This document shows, one piece after another, positions 60,714-64,000 of a stretch of 64,000 nt of DNA. Within the stretch, counting starts at the first letter, position 1; each line of letters opens with the position of its first letter. The stretch is from Streptomyces sp. HUAS YS2 (GTDB lineage: Bacteria; Actinomycetota; Actinomycetes; Streptomycetales; Streptomycetaceae). Position numbers and translations under genes: made by a program. The stretch covers positions 2,637,001 to 2,701,000 of the forward strand of contig NZ_CP137573.1 in NCBI RefSeq assembly GCF_033343995.1, given 5' to 3'. The notes under the pieces were generated by a model. It saw only the letters and a list, made by a program, of their open reading frames with translations. It did not search any database and was not told the origin of the DNA.

Positions 60714-60814
60714 CTGCCTGGCACAGCCAGGCTACCCAGGGGGAACGACGATGCGCCCCTCTGACGAGCGAAGGGCGTTCGCGAGATTGACGGGGACATA
60801 TGCCAGCCCTCGCA

Positions 60815-61930
60815 TCACCCCTCCGCCCCCTCCGCGATCGCCCCCGTCACCTCCGCGACCCGCTCCCGCTCCTCCGTCGCGAAGCGTTCGCGGTCCAGGG
60901 CTTCGGCGATCTCCTCGTCCTGGGTCATCAGGAGGTCGAGGCTGGAGTCGCCGAGGTCGAAGACGCCCATGTCGAGGTAGGCCTTCTGGAGGCGTTCGCC
61001 CCACAGGCCGATGTCCTTCACGCAGGGCACGATGCGGCTGAACAGCAGTTTGCGGAACAGGTGCAGGAACTCGGACTGCTCCGAGTACTCCTCCGCCTCC
61101 TTCTTCGGGATGCCGAAGTTCTCCAGGACCTCGATGCCGCGCAGCCGGTCCCGCATCAGGTAGCAGCCCTCGATCACGAACTCCTCGCGTTCGCGCAGTT
61201 CCGCGTCCGTGAGCTGCTTGTAGTAGTCCCGCAGCGCCATCCGCCCGAAGGCCACGTGCCGGGCCTCGTCCTGCATCACGTACGCGAGGATCTGCTTGGG
61301 CAGCGGCTTGTCGGTGGTGTCGCGGATCATGCCGAACGCGGCGAGCGCCAGACCCTCGATCAGTACCTGCATGCCGAGGTACGGCATGTCCCAGCGGGAG
61401 TCCCGCAGGGTGTCGCCGAGCAGCGACTGCAGGTTGTCGTTGATGGGGTAGAGCATCCCGATCTTCTCGTGCAGGAACCGGCCGTAGATCTCGGCGTGCC
61501 GGGCCTCGTCCATGGTCTGGGTGGCCGAGTAGAACTTGGCGTCCAGGTCCGGCACCGACTCCACGATGCGGGCCGCGCAGATCATCGCGCCCTGCTCGCC
61601 GTGCAGGAACTGGCTGAACTGCCAGGCGGCGTAGTGCCGGCGCAGGGTGCCCTTGTCCTTCTCGGTCATCTTCGCCCAGTGGCGGGTGCCGTGGAGCGTC
61701 AGCACCTCGTCGGGGGTGCCGAGCGGGTCGTACGGGTCGACCTCGAGGTCCCAGTCGATGCGCTTCGCGCCGTCCCACTGCTTGTCCTTGCCCTTCTGGT
61801 ACAGGGCGAGGAGCCGGTCACGGCCGGCTGAATTCAGATCGTATTCCCAGTTGAAGCGGGCCGAGCCGGCGGCCGGCACCTGCCAGACCTGGTCTCCCGG
61901 GGCGTTCGCGTACAGGTCGTGCGTCGACAC
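60815..61930 (-). CDS. Ferritin-like di-iron protein (RNR R2/oxygenase-like)
   Basis: This 371-residue protein starts at the GTG at 61930 behind GAGGAGG. It contains the complete di-iron ligand set of the ferritin-like superfamily: Glu112 (LHGEQG), Glu142/His145 (MDEARHAEIYG), Glu192 and Glu222/His225 (QDEARHVAFGR). The surrounding helices resemble ribonucleotide reductase R2-like oxygenases, but no radical Tyr position can be assigned by eye. It probably activates oxygen for hydroxylation or N-oxygenation. It is transcribed away from a second di-iron gene (62111-63082) with a 180-bp intergenic region between them. Confidence 0.85.
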   Translation of the reverse strand: MSTHDLYANAPGDQVWQVPAAGSARFNWEYDLNSAGRDRLLALYQKGKDKQWDGAKRIDWDLEVDPYDPLGTPDEVLTLHGTRHWAKMTEKDKGTLRRHYAAWQFSQFLHGEQGAMICAARIVESVPDLDAKFYSATQTMDEARHAEIYGRFLHEKIGMLYPINDNLQSLLGDTLRDSRWDMPYLGMQVLIEGLALAAFGMIRDTTDKPLPKQILAYVMQDEARHVAFGRMALRDYYKQLTDAELREREEFVIEGCYLMRDRLRGIEVLENFGIPKKEAEEYSEQSEFLHLFRKLLFSRIVPCVKDIGLWGERLQKAYLDMGVFDLGDSSLDLLMTQDEEIAEALDRERFATEERERVAEVTGAIAEGAEG

Positions 61931-62110
61931 CGACGCCTCCTCACACCGTTGGACGGACCTTGCACGGGGCGGACTTCGAGCAGGCTCACACGCGGGTAGA
62001 CACAGAGTCAACAAGTCGTGCGCGAGGGATTGACGCACTTGCTGACGGGCAGTCTCATAACCGATGACCCCCGGTAACGCGACGGCTTGCACAGCGAGGT
62101 GCGCACGGTC

Positions 62111-63082
62111 ATGACGACATCCACCGAACGGGACTTCACACTGCTGCGCGACGCGCTCGGTCCGCTGCGCGACCGCGAGCAGCTCGCCGAGCGCCTGCTC
62201 GACGCCTCCCGTCAGCACTCCTTCGACCCGGAGACGGAACTCGACTGGGACGCCCCCTTCGAGGACGGAAAGTGGTTCTGGCCGCCGGAGCTGGTCTCCC
62301 TCTACGACACGCCCCTGTGGCGGCGGATGGGCGAGGAGCAGCGGCTCGACCTGGCCCGCCACGAGGCCGCCTCGCTGGCCTCGCTCGGGATCTGGTTCGA
62401 GATCATCCTGATGCAGCTGCTCGTCCGGCACATCTACGACAAGTCCCTGACCAGCAACCACGTCCGCTACGCGCTGACCGAGATCGCCGACGAGTGCCGG
62501 CACTCGATGATGTTCGCCCGGATGATCCGCAGGAGCGGTGCCCCGGACTACCCGGTCCCGCGGATCTACCACCACCTCGCCCGCGTCCTGAAGACCGTCT
62601 CCACCACCCCCGGCTCCTTCGCCGCGACCCTGCTCGGCGAGGAGATCCTCGACTGGATGCAGCGGCTGACCTTCCCGGACGAGCGGGTCCAGCCGCTGGT
62701 GCGCGGCGTGACCCGGATCCACGTGATCGAGGAGGCCCGGCACGTCCGGTACGCCCGCGAGGAGCTGCGCCGCCAGATGGCGACCGCGCCCCGCTGGGAG
62801 CAGGAGTTGACCCGCCTCAGCTGCGGCGAGGCGGCGCGGGTGTTCTCGGTCTGCTTCGTCAGCCCGAAGGTGTACGAGCAGGTGGGCCTGGACCGTCGCG
62901 AGGCCGTCGCCCAGGTCCGCGCGAGCGGCCACCGCCGCGAGGTCATGCAGTCCGGTGCGAAGCGCCTGACGGACTTCCTCGACGACATAGGCCTCCTGCG
63001 GGGGCCGGGGCGAGCACTCTGGAGGTCGTCCGGCCTGCTGGCCCAGGCGACGACCGGGCGGGCGCTCCGGAGGTCGTCCTGA
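62111..63082 (+). CDS. AurF-like di-iron oxygenase
   Basis: The 323-residue protein has the AurF/CmlI N-oxygenase di-iron pattern: Glu97 (WFEIIL), Glu128/His131 (ADECRHSMMFARM), Glu177 or Glu178 (LLGEEIL) and Glu208/His211 (HVIEEARHVRYAR). I chose the ATG at 62111 (MTTSTERDFTLL), as eight earlier in-frame codons lack conservation. Known family members oxidise aromatic amines, but this one is not in an antibiotic cluster. The last 24 residues contain a 16-residue duplication (GRALWRSS and GRALRRSS) from a 48-bp DNA repeat that includes the stop. A TetR regulator gene follows by 42 bp. Confidence 0.85.
   Translation: MTTSTERDFTLLRDALGPLRDREQLAERLLDASRQHSFDPETELDWDAPFEDGKWFWPPELVSLYDTPLWRRMGEEQRLDLARHEAASLASLGIWFEIILMQLLVRHIYDKSLTSNHVRYALTEIADECRHSMMFARMIRRSGAPDYPVPRIYHHLARVLKTVSTTPGSFAATLLGEEILDWMQRLTFPDERVQPLVRGVTRIHVIEEARHVRYAREELRRQMATAPRWEQELTRLSCGEAARVFSVCFVSPKVYEQVGLDRREAVAQVRASGHRREVMQSGAKRLTDFLDDIGLLRGPGRALWRSSGLLAQATTGRALRRSS
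63010..63082 (+). repeat. 48-bp period duplication at the 3' end of the AurF-like gene
   Basis: GCGAGCACTCTGGAGGTCGTCC (63010-63031, written here in two halves: GCGAGCACTCT and GGAGGTCGTCC) recurs with three changes at 63058-63079, immediately before the TGA stop. The 48-bp period equals 16 codons, so the coding frame is kept and the C-terminus is lengthened. Confidence 0.8.
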
Positions 63083-63124
63083 CTCCTCGCCTGAACGGCG
63101 TACGACCGGGTTACGCTGCGTGGC

Positions 63125-63874
63125 ATGACCAGTGCCGCCTCGCCCGCGTACCGCAGGCTCAGCGTGGAGGAGCGCCGTACCCAGCTGCTCGGCGCCGCGC
63201 TCACGCTCTTCGCGCACCGCACCCCGGACGAGGTCTCGCTCGACGACGTCGCCGAGGCGGCGGGCGTCTCCCGGCCGCTCGTCTACCGGTACTTCCCGGG
63301 CGGCAAGCAGCAGCTGTACGAGGCCGCGCTGCGCTCCGCGGCCGACCGGCTGGAGGAGTGCTTCGGCGAGCCGACCGACGGCCCGCCGACCGAGCGGCTC
63401 ACCCGCGTCCTCGACCGCTACCTGACCTTCGTCGACGAGCACGACGCCGGATTCAGCGCCCTGCTGCGCGGCGGCAGCGTCGTGGAGACCTCCCGGACGA
63501 CCGCGATCGTGGACGAGGTGCGGCGGGCCGCCGCCGAGCAGATCCAGCTGCACCTGGGGGTGCCGGCGCCGGGCGCGCGGCTGCGGATGATGATCCGGAC
63601 CTGGATCGCGGCCGTCGAGGCGGCCTCGCTGATCTGGCTGGACCAGGGCAAGCAGCCGGCCGCCGCCGAGCTGAGGGACTGGCAGGTCGACCACCTCGTC
63701 GCGCTGCTCACGGCGACCGCGGCGACGGACCCGGAGACCGCGGCGGTCGTCGAGGAGCTGCTGACGCGGGAGACCGCGTCGGGGCCGGTGGGAAAGCTGG
63801 CGCGCCGGGTCGTACCCGTCGTCGGCCACGCGGCGCACCTGCTCGCGGACGCGCCCGACGAGACGACTGGGTGA
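63125..63874 (+). CDS. TetR-family regulator, possibly controlling the di-iron genes
   Basis: The 249-residue protein has a TetR helix-turn-helix in residues about 14-62 ([20 protein letters not shown], then [21 protein letters not shown]). The C-terminal domain resembles TetR_C members that bind fatty-acid or lipid-like ligands. It lies 42 bp after the AurF-like gene in the same direction, so it may be co-transcribed and regulate the divergent di-iron pair. No clear palindromic operator was found in 61931-62110. The N-terminal ATG at 63125 is well placed. Confidence 0.9.
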   Translation: MTSAASPAYRRLSVEERRTQLLGAALTLFAHRTPDEVSLDDVAEAAGVSRPLVYRYFPGGKQQLYEAALRSAADRLEECFGEPTDGPPTERLTRVLDRYLTFVDEHDAGFSALLRGGSVVETSRTTAIVDEVRRAAAEQIQLHLGVPAPGARLRMMIRTWIAAVEAASLIWLDQGKQPAAAELRDWQVDHLVALLTATAATDPETAAVVEELLTRETASGPVGKLARRVVPVVGHAAHLLADAPDETTG

Positions 63875-63884
63875 CACTGGTCCC

Positions 63885-64000
63885 GTGCGAAGCGAGTACA
63901 CCCGATTTCACGGCGGCCCCCTGGACGGCGAGGTCCTGCCGGTCCTCGTCGGCCCGACCGGCCACCCGCCCAAGTGGTACGAGGTCCCGGTGCCGGACGA
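63885..64000 (+). CDS. Hypothetical protein, N-terminal part only
   Basis: A GTG at 63885, 10 bp after the TetR stop, opens a frame that runs off the window. The 38 visible residues ([20 protein letters not shown] and onward to [11 protein letters not shown]) resemble short Streptomyces proteins beginning with a FHGGPLDG motif. I do not know their function. Confidence 0.6.
   Translation, partial: MRSEYTRFHGGPLDGEVLPVLVGPTGHPPKWYEVPVPD

Noticed and set aside
61931-62110. Operator for the TetR regulator between the di-iron genes
   Set aside because: GTCAA and TTGAC half-sites exist but are 18 or more bases apart with no extended symmetry; not strong enough to annotate.
60815-63901. Very long minus-strand open frame (about 1,000 codons)
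   Set aside because: Only the part from 61930 has coding character (di-iron protein). The remainder is antisense to the AurF-like and TetR genes, an effect of high GC.

Overview
The window is high-GC chromosomal DNA from a Streptomyces (or very close actinomycete). The evidence is third-position GC bias, GTG and TTG starts, a full F1Fo ATP synthase operon preceded by a WecA-type transferase and serine hydroxymethyltransferase, the prfA/prmC/tsaC cluster, the hom-thrC-thrB-rho block next to lysA, a DasR-type chitinase promoter, and ECF promoters of the SigR and SigE types. Order and content from the cobalamin adenosyltransferase to the tRNA-Arg resemble the Streptomyces core chromosome. This is judged from family recognition, not from a search.

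Layout. 1-2.5 kb: start of a 3-hydroxyacyl-CoA dehydrogenase, a TetR repressor and a divergent two-gene ABC exporter with a perfect palindromic operator between them. 2.5-6 kb: a PduO-type adenosyltransferase, a membrane protein flanked by local duplications, and a NarL-type two-component pair. 6-9.2 kb: chitinase ChiC with its repeat-controlled promoter, a TTA-containing phosphopantetheinyl transferase and a DUF2550 protein. 9.3-18.8 kb (minus strand): atpIBEFHAGDC preceded by a WecA/TagO-like enzyme. 18.9-24.5 kb: SHMT paralogue, low-molecular-weight phosphatase (with a 199-bp tandem array at its 3' end), TsaC, PrmC, RF1 and ribosomal protein L31. 24.6-36.5 kb: LCP cell-wall protein, secreted S1 protease, Rho, threonine/lysine biosynthesis and the non-catalytic ArgS relative NrtL. 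36.8-37.6 kb: a single-domain response regulator, then tRNA-Arg(CCG) on the opposite strand.

From just after the tRNA to about 41.5 kb lies a less GC-rich accessory patch: IS481 transposase remnant, MerR/quinone oxidoreductase pair, lipoprotein, membrane protein and a truncated Beta-family protein. After it comes a minus-strand HK-ABC-ABC-RR operon (45.4-41.5 kb), an orphan EccA-like AAA ATPase, a membrane-anchored EEP hydrolase, an ATP-grasp-like protein, a complete NHEJ set (Ku divergent from a LigD-type polymerase and ATP-dependent ligase), a large HEAT-repeat protein, a second FtsW/RodA-class B PBP pair, a Pro-rich membrane protein, an ADP-ribosylglycohydrolase, a Uma2-type nuclease, two divergent di-iron proteins and a TetR regulator.

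The most unusual property is the number of short tandem duplications that sit on gene ends, most often carrying the stop codon: the adenosyltransferase (48 bp), the phosphatase (199 bp, four copies), the single-domain regulator (degenerate ~27 bp), the histidine kinase (26 bp at the 3' end, 27 bp in the N-terminal coding part), the NHEJ polymerase (29-30 bp, carrying a stop plus Shine-Dalgarno plus start module) and the AurF-like oxygenase (48 bp). I see no CRISPR array, no complete insertion sequence and no large novel defence system. No stretch of more than about 300 bases without a gene is left undescribed.
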